Source of the DNA: SB25 sp050180705
GTDB lineage: Bacteria; Bacteroidota; Bacteroidia; Bacteroidales; Tenuifilaceae
Direction: 5' to 3'
Assembly (NCBI GenBank): GCA_050180705.1
Contig: JBFXDX010000016.1
Location: forward strand, 45,050-109,049
Length of the DNA stretch: 64,000 bases
Part shown: piece by piece, positions 8,560-18,782 of the stretch
Position numbering within the stretch: the stretch's first letter is position 1
Layout: every line of letters begins with the position of its first letter
Translations under genes and position numbers: made by a program
Notes under the pieces: model-generated
Databases searched by the model: none
What the model saw: the letters and a program-made list of their open reading frames with translations, nothing else
What the model was told of the DNA's origin: nothing

Positions 8560-10575
8560 CTACTTTCCTTCTAGCATTTTCTGAAGGGCGTACATTTCAT
8601 CCCGATAACGTGCTGCTTCAATAAAGTTCAACTCTTTAGCCTCTTTCTCCATCGACTTTTTAGCCTTCTCAATAGCCTTTACAAGTTGATCTTTGGTCAT
8701 ATACTGTACAACTGGATCGGCGGCGTAATCAACCTTTTCGGGTTCAACATACACATTCAATGTTTCGCCACTAGTTAACCGTTGCCCCAAAATAGATGTT
8801 TTGGCTTTTACTATTTGAGTTGGTGTAATTCCGTGTATTTCGTTATACTTCAACTGCTTTTCCCGTCTTCGATTGGTCTCCTCAATCGTAATTCGCATCG
8901 ATTGAGTTATCTTATCGGCATACATTATCACCTTTCCATTGATATTACGAGCCGCTCGACCAGCAGTCTGTGTCAACGATCGGGCAGAACGCAGAAATCC
9001 TTCCTTATCGGCATCGAGAATTGCAACCAGCGAGACCTCTGGTAAATCCAAGCCTTCACGTAAAAGATTTACACCAACAAGAACATCAAACAAGCCCTTA
9101 CGCAAGTCTTCCATAATCTGCACACGCTCTAGAGTATCAACATCGGAATGAATGTAACGACAACGAATATCGATCCGAGCCATATATTTAACTAACTCCT
9201 CGGCCATTCGCTTTGTAAGAGTAGTAACCAAAACTCGCTCATCCAAACCGACACAACGATTTATCTCGCCTATCAAATCATCAACCTGATTCAAACTAGG
9301 TCGAACATAAATAATCGGATCGAGCAAGCCTGTAGGTCGAACTACCTGATCGACCACCACGCCCTGACATTTCTGTAACTCGTAATCGGCTGGAGTGGCA
9401 CTAACAAAAATGATTTGCCCCACCAACGATTCAAACTCATCGAACTTAAGCGGCCTATTATCAATTGCAGCAGGCAGCCTGAAACCATACTCAACTAGTG
9501 TTTGCTTGCGTGAATTATCGCCCCCATACATTGCCCGGATTTGAGGAATTGTAACATGACTCTCATCAATCACCATGATAAAATCCTGCGGGAAGTAATC
9601 TATAAGACAGAATGGGCGCATTCCTGCTGGTCGTCCATCAAAATACCTTGAGTAATTCTCGATTCCAGGGCAATAGCCCAATTCGCGAATCATCTCCAAA
9701 TCGTACTCAACCCGCTGTTGCAAGCGCTTTGCCTCCATGTGCCGACCGATACTTTTGAAGTATTCAACCTGCTTCATCATATCATCCTGAATTTGATATA
9801 TGGCCTGATTCATACGCTCCTTTCCCGCAATAAATATATTGGCAGGATAGATTACAACCTCGTCAGAACTCTCAATCAACAAACCACTAACAGGATCAAA
9901 AACTTCAAGCGCCTCAATATCATCTCCCCAAAAAATAATTCGTACACCTCTATCGCCATAAGCCAAGTAAACATCAACGCTATCGCCTTTTACCCGAAAT
10001 GTTCCCCGTTTAAATTCAACTTCGTTACGGGAATACAAAGCATCAACAAGCTGCCGTAAAAATTGATTTCGGCTTATCCGTTCGCCAACCTTCAATCGAA
10101 TTGTACTATTGTAAAAATCCTGAGGGTTTCCAATTCCATACAGACAGGACACCGAAGAGATTACAACAACATCCTTGCGTCCCGAAAGCAATGAGGAGGT
10201 AGCACTTAATCTCAACTTCTCAATCTCGTCGTTGATGGCCAAATCCTTCTCTATATAGGTATCGGTAACAGGCAGATATGCTTCTGGCTGGTAGTAATCG
10301 TAATACGAAACAAAGTATTCAACAGCATTATCGGGGAAAAAACTTTTAAACTCTCCATAAAGTTGAGCTGCCAGAGTTTTATTATGACTCAATATCAAAA
10401 CGGGCCTATTGGCATTGGCAATAACGTTAGCAATGGTAAATGTTTTACCAGAACCAGTAACACCAAGCAATGTCTGAAACTTATCGCCACGATCTACGCC
10501 CTCAGACAATTGTCTTATTGCCTCGGGCTGATCGCCCGATGGTTTAAAATCGGAGGTTAACTTATACTCCATCAA
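8560..10575 (-). CDS. uvrB: Excinuclease ABC subunit B
   Basis: UvrB is the DNA-loading helicase-like subunit of nucleotide excision repair. The 671-residue protein is the normal length. It has Walker A GVTGSGKTFTIANV near the start, the beta-hairpin region DYYQPEAYLP, a DExH-type IDESHVTIPQI motif, the helicase motifs VSATPADYE and TLTKRMAEEL, and TAGRAARN. The C-terminal UVR domain (KAIEKAKKSMEKEAKELNF...AARYRDEM) binds UvrC. Two adjacent Met codons open the ORF; either could start. uvrA and uvrC are not in this window. It stands as a single gene on the minus strand, with 80 bases to the next gene upstream. Confidence 0.98.
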   Translation of the reverse strand: MMEYKLTSDFKPSGDQPEAIRQLSEGVDRGDKFQTLLGVTGSGKTFTIANVIANANRPVLILSHNKTLAAQLYGEFKSFFPDNAVEYFVSYYDYYQPEAYLPVTDTYIEKDLAINDEIEKLRLSATSSLLSGRKDVVVISSVSCLYGIGNPQDFYNSTIRLKVGERISRNQFLRQLVDALYSRNEVEFKRGTFRVKGDSVDVYLAYGDRGVRIIFWGDDIEALEVFDPVSGLLIESSDEVVIYPANIFIAGKERMNQAIYQIQDDMMKQVEYFKSIGRHMEAKRLQQRVEYDLEMIRELGYCPGIENYSRYFDGRPAGMRPFCLIDYFPQDFIMVIDESHVTIPQIRAMYGGDNSRKQTLVEYGFRLPAAIDNRPLKFDEFESLVGQIIFVSATPADYELQKCQGVVVDQVVRPTGLLDPIIYVRPSLNQVDDLIGEINRCVGLDERVLVTTLTKRMAEELVKYMARIDIRCRYIHSDVDTLERVQIMEDLRKGLFDVLVGVNLLREGLDLPEVSLVAILDADKEGFLRSARSLTQTAGRAARNINGKVIMYADKITQSMRITIEETNRRREKQLKYNEIHGITPTQIVKAKTSILGQRLTSGETLNVYVEPEKVDYAADPVVQYMTKDQLVKAIEKAKKSMEKEAKELNFIEAARYRDEMYALQKMLEGK

Positions 10576-10653
10576 AATATTTTTTGTAAAAATAGTAGAT
10601 TTTGAAGTTGAAGTATTGATAAATTTTGCTAAAACTAGGAATCAGCATAACTC

Positions 10654-11094
10654 TTAATTCTCGGAGAAAGAATTCTTAAGAGGGTAAGAATTGGCATAAA
10701 CACCAATGTATTTATCAATAGTTTTAATCAACTCTTCGGCAACAATTGGTTTTGATATATAATCGCTGCACCCAGCACGCAGACAGTTTTCCTTATCGCC
10801 AGCTATTACACATGCCGTTTGGGCTATAATTGGAATATTTTGATCAATTTTTCTAATAAGCCGCGTTGCCTCAAGACCACTCATTCCTTCCATCTTAATA
10901 TCCATGAGAATTAAATCGATCCCTTTTGTATTAAGAAACAGGTCAAGGGCTTTTTTTCCACAATCGGCTACAATTATTTTAGCCCCTGTTTTAGCAATAA
11001 TAATCTCTAATAGCAGAAGACTAGCCTGATCGTCATCTACAATAAGAATAAGTTTGTTTTTCCAATTTATATGCTGAAAAAAAGACATTGCCAC
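10654..11094 (-). CDS. Stand-alone receiver-domain response regulator
   Basis: At 146 residues this is a single CheY-like receiver with no output domain. The acidic pocket is LIVDDDQAS near residue 20, the phospho-acceptor Asp lies in LILMDIKMEGMSG, followed by IIAQTA (Thr/Ala switch) and the Lys in ISKPI. It probably relays phosphate from a hybrid or multi-PAS kinase; the long kinase at 12135-15356 has no receiver of its own and is the nearest candidate (inference). It sits between uvrB and the LytTR regulator on the same strand, 133 bases downstream of the latter. Confidence 0.9.
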   Translation of the reverse strand: MAMSFFQHINWKNKLILIVDDDQASLLLLEIIIAKTGAKIIVADCGKKALDLFLNTKGIDLILMDIKMEGMSGLEATRLIRKIDQNIPIIAQTACVIAGDKENCLRAGCSDYISKPIVAEELIKTIDKYIGVYANSYPLKNSFSEN

Positions 11095-11227
11095 AAAAGA
11101 TTAACAGCCCTAAGTTATATTTTTCTATCTAAAATAGGATGAAAATGCCCCATGCAAAACCACGTATCTTATGAAAGAAACGTTTTAGCCAATGAAGTGT
11201 TATTCTCAGCTTACGAATTAAATAAAT

Positions 11228-11971
11228 TTATTTACTCTCGAGAATTTTTAGTTGAGCAGGTGTACCCTGAACCTCAAAAATCTTATCAGATTTTTGAATG
11301 ATACAGATTTTGTTTCGTCTATCGATACGAGAAAGATATTTTAGATTGATAATAGCAGAACGGCTAATCCGGAAAAAAGGCAATCCCTCCAACTGACCCT
11401 CAACATCCTTAAGCGATACAGAAACAACCTCATCCTTCCGTGCCTGAAAATGAAGAATAGTATAGCTACCACTTGCCTCAAACCAAACAATATCATCTGG
11501 GTCTATAAAAACAACTCCATTCCTCATACTAAACTTCAATTTTTGAAAATCTGGAGTTTGTAACGGATTACTGTCAACTTTTGACTTCATCCGCTGATTT
11601 TCGAAATCTTCTCTATAACGCTGAATTGTTTGATTTAAATCATCAATGTCAATTGGTTTAAGCAAATAATCGAATGCTGAATATTTTATGGCTTTTATGG
11701 CATATTGATTATAGGCTGTTATAAATACAACTGCAGGATTAAAATCCGCTTTATTGAGTTGTTCGAGCAGTTCGAAGCCAGACCCGCCAGGCATCTCAAT
11801 ATCTAGAAAAACCATATCGGGCTTATGAACCCGAATAGCCTCCATAGCCTCCTTTAAATCTCGGCATTTTGCTAAAAGGGTTACATTTCCATCCAACCGA
11901 AGCAGATGCGCTAAAATATCGCGAGAATTGGGTTCGTCATCAACAACTATGGCTCGAATCTCTCTCTTCAT
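11228..11971 (-). CDS. LytTR-type response regulator (AlgR/LytR family)
   Basis: A 247-residue transcription factor. Residues 5-120 form a receiver (AIVVDDEPNSRDIL, MVFLDIEMPGGSG with the phospho-Asp, VFITAYNQYAIKAIKYSAFDYLLKPID). Residues 145-245 form a LytTR DNA-binding domain (IVWFEASGSYTILHF, FFRISRSAIINLKYLSRIDR). Regulators of this class normally pair with a sensor of the LytS/YehU type; none is adjacent, and the divergent gene is a PAS histidine kinase of another class. About 160 AT-rich bases separate the divergent starts. The repeats bound by LytTR proteins could not be picked out reliably there. Confidence 0.93.
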   Translation of the reverse strand: MKREIRAIVVDDEPNSRDILAHLLRLDGNVTLLAKCRDLKEAMEAIRVHKPDMVFLDIEMPGGSGFELLEQLNKADFNPAVVFITAYNQYAIKAIKYSAFDYLLKPIDIDDLNQTIQRYREDFENQRMKSKVDSNPLQTPDFQKLKFSMRNGVVFIDPDDIVWFEASGSYTILHFQARKDEVVSVSLKDVEGQLEGLPFFRISRSAIINLKYLSRIDRRNKICIIQKSDKIFEVQGTPAQLKILESK

Positions 11972-12134
11972 TAAGGAAATGGGAAATTAATATTTGTTTA
12001 GTATAACTTTTACAAGTTTTCTTTCACACTTTACAAACAGTAAAAATTTACATAACTTGTAAGTGTTTTATCAAAAATAATAAATCTTTTTAGAAATATA
12101 AGCAAATTATTTTCTTTTTTTTGGCTAATTCTAA

Positions 12135-15100
12135 ATGTACAAGGAACTTAACATAAAAGTATCAATCTATTTAATTCTACTATACTCTTTAACGGCTTTT
12201 ATTTGCATTACGGCCGCTTACTGGGCTAATATCTCTTTAGTTTTTTGGATGCCCGCTGCAATTGGAGTTGGTTTTGCAATAAAATATGGGAAAAGGTCTA
12301 GCTTCGCAATTCTTATTGGCGGTACAATTCTTATTCTTTTATCAACCTTTATCCATCAATATTTTTATTTCAACACCATAAAAATATTAATCTTAACATT
12401 ATCGGATGCACTGCTATGCCTTGGTACCTCTCTATTCTATAAAAGTAAACCACCATTTCTTAATTATGTGACCGATTTTAAGAAGTATGCAATTTTTGCT
12501 AGTTTACTTGCACTTGTAGAATCGTTATTTATTACTGTTGTATTTAGACTTTTAGTATTAGAAAACGGCCTAAACATCATTACCTCCTTTAATATCAAAT
12601 TCATTGCAATATCAATATCGCTATTTACGCTGACCCCGTTCATCCTAACAATCAAAAATAAGCCTGCCAATATTGAACAGAAGTATTTCTATAGGATTAT
12701 TGCAACAATAATTCTTGCCTTAGTACCCAATATCGTAAACATTATTAATACATCTAAATCACAGAACCTACTTCCATTCCAATTAATAACTATTACACTT
12801 CTAATCATTTACGCAGTAAAACAGCGATATAGACTAGCAACTCTATTTGTTTTAATACTATCAAGTTCAATAGTTTTCAATGGCATCTTAAACAAAAACT
12901 ATTTCAGCATATACGATTTCCCATATAATATTATCAACTCACAATACATTGCTCTTCTAATATCACTTTTCATCATTATTGTTAATGTAATCCTGAACGA
13001 ACGCGATAATGCAATTAAAACAATCAATGAATCATACATTGATATCCAAAATGAAGTCAATCGGCAAACTGGCATTTTAAAAGATTTAAATCAAAGGCTT
13101 ATCTCAGAAATAGAACAACGAGGTTTGATTGAAAAAGAATTAAATCTGAGCAAAAAGTTACTTCTTGAATCGCAAGAAATTGCAAACATTACAAGTTGGG
13201 AGTATGATCTAAAAAATAAAACGATCCGATGGTCTGAATCGGCTTCCCGAATTCTGGGCATAAATTTGACTCAGATTAGCGCATTCTCAATGGATAAGTA
13301 TATCGAAAGAATTCATCCAGACGATAAAAGATCTTTCCTTGGTGCTATTTCACAAGCATCTGAAAAAACTAAGGATATCAATCTCGAAATTAAATATCTA
13401 CTAAATAATCGATATCGCTATTTTCGCATATTAGGACGTTCGTTCGAAGATAACGATTCCATAAAACGCATTGTGGGCGTACTTTCAGATATTACCGATT
13501 GGAAAGAAGCCCAGATTGCCCTTTCGGAAAAGGAAATACGCTACAGGGCTCTTTTTGAAACAAATATTGACCCTGTAATACTTATTGATGGCATAACCAA
13601 AACTATAGTAGATGTAAATAAGGCTTTCGAAAATTTATATGAGTATTCTAAAAGCGAGATACTTGGAACTCCATACATAAATATTTCGGCACAAGAATAC
13701 GAAACGCACCAAGCTCTGGACATCACACTAGAGAGAGGTTCGTACCGAGTTCCAAGTAGAAGTCATCGCAAAAAATCGGGAGAGGAGTTTTACGTTGAAG
13801 GACATTTCGTCAAGTTTTTATTGGGAACAACACCCCTTATTTTCGCAGTACTTCGCGATAACACTGTTCGCAAAAATTATGAAAGTAGACTAGCCGAAAG
13901 AGAGTTGAAATTTAGATTATTTTTCGAGTCAAACCTTATTGGAATGGCCGAGACTACCATATATAAAGACTGGATAACATTCAACACAAAACTTTGTCAT
14001 ATATTAGGATACAAACCTAGCGAATTAGAAAAAATTACATGGGATAAAATTACTTATCCAGAGGATTTGGATTTTGAACTAAAACAATTCAACAACATTC
14101 TTCAGCACAAAACAGACAACTATACTATAGAAAAACGGTTCATTAAAAAGGATGGCTCTACAGTATACTGTAACGTTGCAGTTAAAGCAATCAAAGACAA
14201 TACTGGCAACATCACTCATCTTGTAAAATTAATAGAGGATACAACTCTAAAGAAAAAGGCTGAAACAGCCTTAATAGAAAGTCAAAGTAGACTACAGAAA
14301 GCGCAGCAAATTGCACATCTGGGTGTTTGCCGATTAAATATGGCATCAGGATATCTAGATATTTCACCGGAAGCATTCGTCATTCTTGGATTGGAAAAAG
14401 AAAAAGCCCCCTTTAACATGGATAGTTTTATAAATGGAATACATCCAAGTGATAGAGAACAACTGAATACAATCATAGAACGACTTAAAAACAATAAAAC
14501 CAATGAAGAAATTTTCGAGGCCCGATTTGTAAAAAATAGCGGAGATATAGCCTATTTAGCACTAAACTTAGGCATTTCTAGTACAAATAACAAAATAACT
14601 GATCTAATAATCACATTTGCCGATATTACAACTTCAAAACTTGCCGAAACATCATTAAAGGAGGCAAATGCAATGAAAGATCAATTATTCTCTGTTATTT
14701 CTCATGATTTAAAAGGTCCGATTGGAAGCATGGAGCAACTACTATCTATTTATTTAAATAGCAACGATACACTAAACGATGAATCAAAAAACGAAATAAT
14801 ATCATTGCTGTACAATACAACCCACGAAAGTTATAGTCTACTCGAAAATTTACTAGAATGGGGACGCAGCCAAAGACAGTCGACTGCCAAACCATCAATC
14901 ATTGACATTGATGATATTGTCCTTGAAACGACATCGCTTCTATTAGGTATGGCATCAAACAAAAATATCGTTATAAAAACATCAATTACAAAAGGTTGCA
15001 AAGCATTTGTTGACCCAATGATGTTTAGAACCATTCTTAGAAATCTTATAACGAATGCCATAAAATTCACCCCAAATGGAGGTAATATTTTAATTGAAGG

Positions 15101-15356
15101 ATGCATTCAAAACAAAAACTGCACAATTAAAGTCACCGATTCCGGAATAGGAATTCCTGACGATAAAATTGCAGTACTTTTCGATGATTCTAAAATATTT
15201 AGCACTGCAGGAACCAATAATGAAAAAGGTTCGGGTCTAGGACTAAAATTGGTAAAACGATTTGTCGATAAAAACGAAGGCATCCTTAACATTCAATCCA
15301 GTAAAGATCAAGGCACTACATTTATCATTACATTTCCTTCAACCGAAGCAACCTAG
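12135..15356 (+). CDS. Membrane-bound multi-PAS sensor histidine kinase (MASE1-like sensor)
   Basis: A 1073-residue kinase. Residues 1-290 carry about eight hydrophobic helices resembling the MASE1 integral-membrane sensor (opening with YWANISLVFWMPAAIGVGFA). After a coiled stretch come about four PAS/PAC units, each marked by a PAC-type ending (IVGVLSDITDWKEAQ, FAVLRDNTVRKNYES, LVKLIEDTTLKKKAE, IITFADITTSKLAE). The HisKA domain (VISHDLKGPIGSMEQL) carries the phosphorylatable His. The HATPase domain shows NLITNAIKFTPNGG, VTDSGIGIPDDK and GSGLGLKLVKRF. No receiver is fused, so it must signal to a separate regulator; the divergent orphan receiver and LytTR genes are the local candidates. The ligand is unknown. 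Confidence 0.9.
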   Translation: MYKELNIKVSIYLILLYSLTAFICITAAYWANISLVFWMPAAIGVGFAIKYGKRSSFAILIGGTILILLSTFIHQYFYFNTIKILILTLSDALLCLGTSLFYKSKPPFLNYVTDFKKYAIFASLLALVESLFITVVFRLLVLENGLNIITSFNIKFIAISISLFTLTPFILTIKNKPANIEQKYFYRIIATIILALVPNIVNIINTSKSQNLLPFQLITITLLIIYAVKQRYRLATLFVLILSSSIVFNGILNKNYFSIYDFPYNIINSQYIALLISLFIIIVNVILNERDNAIKTINESYIDIQNEVNRQTGILKDLNQRLISEIEQRGLIEKELNLSKKLLLESQEIANITSWEYDLKNKTIRWSESASRILGINLTQISAFSMDKYIERIHPDDKRSFLGAISQASEKTKDINLEIKYLLNNRYRYFRILGRSFEDNDSIKRIVGVLSDITDWKEAQIALSEKEIRYRALFETNIDPVILIDGITKTIVDVNKAFENLYEYSKSEILGTPYINISAQEYETHQALDITLERGSYRVPSRSHRKKSGEEFYVEGHFVKFLLGTTPLIFAVLRDNTVRKNYESRLAERELKFRLFFESNLIGMAETTIYKDWITFNTKLCHILGYKPSELEKITWDKITYPEDLDFELKQFNNILQHKTDNYTIEKRFIKKDGSTVYCNVAVKAIKDNTGNITHLVKLIEDTTLKKKAETALIESQSRLQKAQQIAHLGVCRLNMASGYLDISPEAFVILGLEKEKAPFNMDSFINGIHPSDREQLNTIIERLKNNKTNEEIFEARFVKNSGDIAYLALNLGISSTNNKITDLIITFADITTSKLAETSLKEANAMKDQLFSVISHDLKGPIGSMEQLLSIYLNSNDTLNDESKNEIISLLYNTTHESYSLLENLLEWGRSQRQSTAKPSIIDIDDIVLETTSLLLGMASNKNIVIKTSITKGCKAFVDPMMFRTILRNLITNAIKFTPNGGNILIEGCIQNKNCTIKVTDSGIGIPDDKIAVLFDDSKIFSTAGTNNEKGSGLGLKLVKRFVDKNEGILNIQSSKDQGTTFIITFPSTEAT

Positions 15357-15374
15357 CACATTAAATTAAACTTT

Positions 15375-15382
15375 TATCTTTG
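15375..15382 (+). promoter_or_regulatory. Bacteroidota -7 promoter element upstream of mntP
   Basis: TATCTTTG matches the Bacteroidota housekeeping -7 consensus TAnnTTTG exactly and ends 16 bases before the mntP ATG. No convincing -33 TTG element was found. Confidence 0.5.
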
Positions 15383-15398
15383 CAGCAAAATTTGCAAA

Positions 15399-15956
15399 AT
15401 GACAATATTCACCCTCCTTATTTTAGCCATTGGGCTATCGTTCGACACATTTGCCATTTCAATCTCTAGCGGCATTGCCCGAAAGCATATAGTTTTTAAG
15501 GAAGCATTTTTGATTGCATCTGTTCTTGGTTTTTTTCAGGCAATTATGCCAGTCATAGGCTGGCTAGGCGGTTTATCTATTAAAAATTACATAGAACCAT
15601 TCGACCATTGGATTGCCTTTGGATTACTTGGAATCATCGGAATAAAAATGATTATAGAAAGTTTTAAAGATGACGATAAGAAAGATTTCAATCCACTAAA
15701 CCCAAAGATAATGGTAGGAATGGCGATTGCCACCAGTATCGATGCTCTGACAGTTGGAATTAGCTTTGCCATTGTTGAAGTAAACATGATACTAGCATTC
15801 ATCATTATCGGATTTGTTACATTTCTGGTTGCTATGCTTGGAATGCTTTTCGGGAAAAAAATAGGCGACCGAATTGGTCGCCGTATGGAGATATTAGGTG
15901 GTCTTATTCTTATTGCAATCGGATCTAAAATATTAGTCGATCATTTAATTGGCTAA
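15399..15956 (+). CDS. mntP: Manganese efflux pump MntP
   Basis: A 185-residue, six-helix inner-membrane protein of the MntP (DUF204) family, which exports Mn2+ and protects against manganese overload. The two internal repeats show the paired acidic motifs GLSFDTFAISISSGIARK (first half) and ATSIDALTVGISFA (second half). The last helix carries GGLILIAIGSKIL. Length is typical. A TAnnTTTG promoter element lies just upstream, but no yybP-ykoY-like manganese riboswitch is possible in the 42 bases between the kinase stop and this ATG. Its stop codon overlaps the convergent gene by four bases. Confidence 0.96.
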   Translation: MTIFTLLILAIGLSFDTFAISISSGIARKHIVFKEAFLIASVLGFFQAIMPVIGWLGGLSIKNYIEPFDHWIAFGLLGIIGIKMIIESFKDDDKKDFNPLNPKIMVGMAIATSIDALTVGISFAIVEVNMILAFIIIGFVTFLVAMLGMLFGKKIGDRIGRRMEILGGLILIAIGSKILVDHLIG

Positions 15957-16648
15957 TAAATTAAATTTCGAATTTCCATTGTATGAATAATAATATCGAC
16001 TATTTCCTTAATTGAAAGCGTCATTGTATTGAATGTTATATCGAACCGAGTATAATCCGTGCCTTTTCCGCCAAAGTAGGATCTTATCTCCTCTCTTTTT
16101 TTGTCTATTTCCTGCACGTATTGCTGAGCAGCTTTAGTCTCGAACTTATACATTTCTTCAACCCGAATAACTCGCCACTCAAAAGGAGCCTCCAAATGGA
16201 TATGCAACGAGTTTGGAATATCACGAGTTATTGCAACGCCTCCTCGTCCAAGAATTACTACTCGTCCTTTCGATGCTTCACTGCGTATTACAGCTTTAAC
16301 GGTATTTTGGATTCGCCTATCGCTTTTGTAGTACTTTGTAGACATCGACTGAAGAATCTCCTCCATTATACCTTTCCGTTTCGCTTCGAAAATATAGTCT
16401 ATATCCTCCTCAGGCAAGCCCAATTTTTCGGCGGCAATCTTTTGTACACGTTCCTTTGCCAGCCATCGCCACGCATCCTCGTCTTTTAGCCTAAACTTGT
16501 GGTTTAATTCCTGAACAAGTTCACTCGTTAACTGAGTTCCAGGGCATCCCATCTCTCTGGATATAGTAACCACAGGACCTGGTTCGTGGATCGAATCATT
16601 AGTCCGCTTATTCCTTTCTGTTAAATATCGGATTAAATCTAGTCCCAT
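15953..16648 (-). CDS. Cytidylate kinase-like family protein
   Basis: A 231-residue P-loop-like protein of the cytidylate-kinase-like family. It is not the housekeeping Cmk: the nucleotide-binding loop reads VVTISREMGCPGTQL, as in this family, instead of a canonical GxxxxGKST. Later features are VVILGRGGVAIT and LHIHLEAPFEWRVIRVEEM, where the arginines of the lid would act. The substrate of these proteins is not established. It converges with mntP, sharing four bases at the stop codons, and is followed upstream by 180 bases of noncoding DNA. Confidence 0.85.
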   Translation of the reverse strand: MGLDLIRYLTERNKRTNDSIHEPGPVVTISREMGCPGTQLTSELVQELNHKFRLKDEDAWRWLAKERVQKIAAEKLGLPEEDIDYIFEAKRKGIMEEILQSMSTKYYKSDRRIQNTVKAVIRSEASKGRVVILGRGGVAITRDIPNSLHIHLEAPFEWRVIRVEEMYKFETKAAQQYVQEIDKKREEIRSYFGGKGTDYTRFDITFNTMTLSIKEIVDIIIHTMEIRNLIY

Positions 16649-16830
16649 TTCGATTACTAATTAGAGTTAACACTAAATGATATTTGACTGCTCTCAGTTC
16701 AATATTATTCTTTGTTAAATTTAAAAGGAATAAACCAAATTGTCAATTTTTTAGTTGAAATAATTACCCCGAATTCCTATGAAAAAAGGAATTATGCCGA
16801 TAAAATTATTGTTTGCCTATAACGGTTATT

Positions 16831-18546
16831 CTAACTGAGTTTTGCTACTGGAAGTGTAAAAAAGAACTTACTACCCTTACTCGGAATACTTTCGGCCCAT
16901 ATCTCACCTCCATTCATGGTGATAAACTCTTTGCAAAGAATTAATCCTAATCCAGTTCCTTTTTCATTTCGAGTTCCTGGGCTGGAATTTATTTGCGTGC
17001 TAAATAATTTCGCCATAACATCAGACTGTATTCCAACTCCAGTATCATCCACGCAAACAGTCACTACACCTTCGTTGATAGCACTCCAAATACGAACTTT
17101 ATCGCCAGCATTGCAGAATTTAATTGAATTTGAAACAATATTGCGAAAGACTATTTCGGTCATATCCTTATCGGCATGGACAAACATGTTATCATTCAAC
17201 TGGTTTACTATCGATATTTCTTTTTGCAATGCTCTATCTTCAAGAATCTTCAATCGTGATAAAACCAAGTCATTCAAATCAAAATTAACAGGATTGACTT
17301 TTGTGCCATGCATCTGGTTACGTGCCCATGTTAAAAGATTCTCCAACAATGAGGTAGTATGATTTACGTTGATAGATAATTCCTCAATAATCGATTTAAA
17401 GCTATCCTCGGTAAAGTGTCCCTCTTTGGCTATATTTAGAATTGTGATTAAAGAAAATAAGGGACTTCTTAAATCATGAGCTATTATAGAAAATACTTTA
17501 TCCTTTAATGCATTTAAATTTCTCAACTGGTTGGCCTGCTCACTAATTTCTTCTGTTTGCTTCAGTATTTCGGTATTCTTCTCCCTTAAGAGTTTGTTGG
17601 CTTTTTTCTTTTCGGTATAAGCATAAAAAATTAAAGAAGTAAATACTAAGGATATTACAATAAGCCCAATATAAACCTTCTGCAATAATTTTTGATGGTT
17701 TAGCTGAGCATCTCTAAGTTGCATTTCGGTATTGAGCAACTCTATTTGCATTTTTTGCTCTCGGGTAATTTGCTCAATCTCCCTAAGGCTATTTTCCTTT
17801 TGCTGAAGTTCCTGATTTGTTTTGGCCAACTTTCTATCTGTAAAATTCTTCTCTGCAGATATTTGCTGAACAACACGACCCGCACTATCGACAATTGCTT
17901 TTGCTTTAAGTTCATTAGCACGGAGTTCTTCAGATTGAAGTTTTTTAGTGAGCATCGCAAAAAGGCTGAAATATTCTGCTGCTTTTGTCTGGTTTCCTAT
18001 CTTTTCGTAAAGTTTATTGAAATTAGAGTAGCAATTCTTAAGTAACTTTGGATTATCTAACTCTTGGGCAATTTTTTGAATCTCCAACAAGTTTTTTTCA
18101 GCGGAAGGATAATCTCCTAGTTCGATTTCCTCATTCGATAGGTTAAGTAACGAAGTTGCTATATCTGCTTTTTTCCCAAACTTTCTAGACGAATTTAATG
18201 TTTCATTGAAATAATCACAAGCTTGTTTATGCTCACCCTTTTCGGAATATATTAATCCCAGATTAGTGTAAATTACTTTGATTCCATTGACATTGCCTAT
18301 TTTCTTTGAATTAGTTAATGCCTTTTCAAAATAGGTAATTGCCTCATCGTTTTTATTTGATTGCCAATATAAATTGGCCACCTTGTTAAAATAAAGCGCA
18401 GCTTGATTATTGTCTCCATTCAACTCATATCCTTCGCCCAATTCTATGTATTCCTCTATCTTTTCGTCGAGCCCCTGAGCAAAGGTGACATAAAGAGGAA
18501 AGATCAATAGAAATAATACATATGCTAAGAACTTCAACTTAACCAT
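16831..18546 (-). CDS. TPR-containing sensor histidine kinase
   Basis: A 571-residue kinase. A signal peptide (FLAYVLFLLIFPLYVTFAQ) is followed by about five TPR units (residues 28-200), a long charged coiled coil, one membrane helix (around 290-310: VYIGLIVISLVFTSLIFYAY) and the kinase core. HisKA shows IIAHDLRSPLFSLITIL with the phospho-His; HATPase shows NIVSNSIKFC, DDTGVGIQSD and GTGLGLILCKEF. The TPR sensor should therefore be periplasmic. The sensor and linker are clearly related to those of the PP2C phosphatase at 31832-33745. No response regulator is adjacent. Confidence 0.9.
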   Translation of the reverse strand: MVKLKFLAYVLFLLIFPLYVTFAQGLDEKIEEYIELGEGYELNGDNNQAALYFNKVANLYWQSNKNDEAITYFEKALTNSKKIGNVNGIKVIYTNLGLIYSEKGEHKQACDYFNETLNSSRKFGKKADIATSLLNLSNEEIELGDYPSAEKNLLEIQKIAQELDNPKLLKNCYSNFNKLYEKIGNQTKAAEYFSLFAMLTKKLQSEELRANELKAKAIVDSAGRVVQQISAEKNFTDRKLAKTNQELQQKENSLREIEQITREQKMQIELLNTEMQLRDAQLNHQKLLQKVYIGLIVISLVFTSLIFYAYTEKKKANKLLREKNTEILKQTEEISEQANQLRNLNALKDKVFSIIAHDLRSPLFSLITILNIAKEGHFTEDSFKSIIEELSINVNHTTSLLENLLTWARNQMHGTKVNPVNFDLNDLVLSRLKILEDRALQKEISIVNQLNDNMFVHADKDMTEIVFRNIVSNSIKFCNAGDKVRIWSAINEGVVTVCVDDTGVGIQSDVMAKLFSTQINSSPGTRNEKGTGLGLILCKEFITMNGGEIWAESIPSKGSKFFFTLPVAKLS

Positions 18547-18782
18547 GTTTGTCGATAAACTAAAATTACACGAAGTTAAAAAACTTTAGCAAATCTTACG
18601 ATCAATAGTAAAAAACTGGTTCGGGAAATTTTATAAATTCTTTCAACTCGTCGCACACGTTGATAAACATCAATTTTGATGAAACTAACAGATTAATTGC
18701 CCGATCCTAAAAATATATTTACATTTTTGTCGAATCAATTTTAAACACATTTCTTGTGTTGATGTTCTATTAAGAAAAAAAG

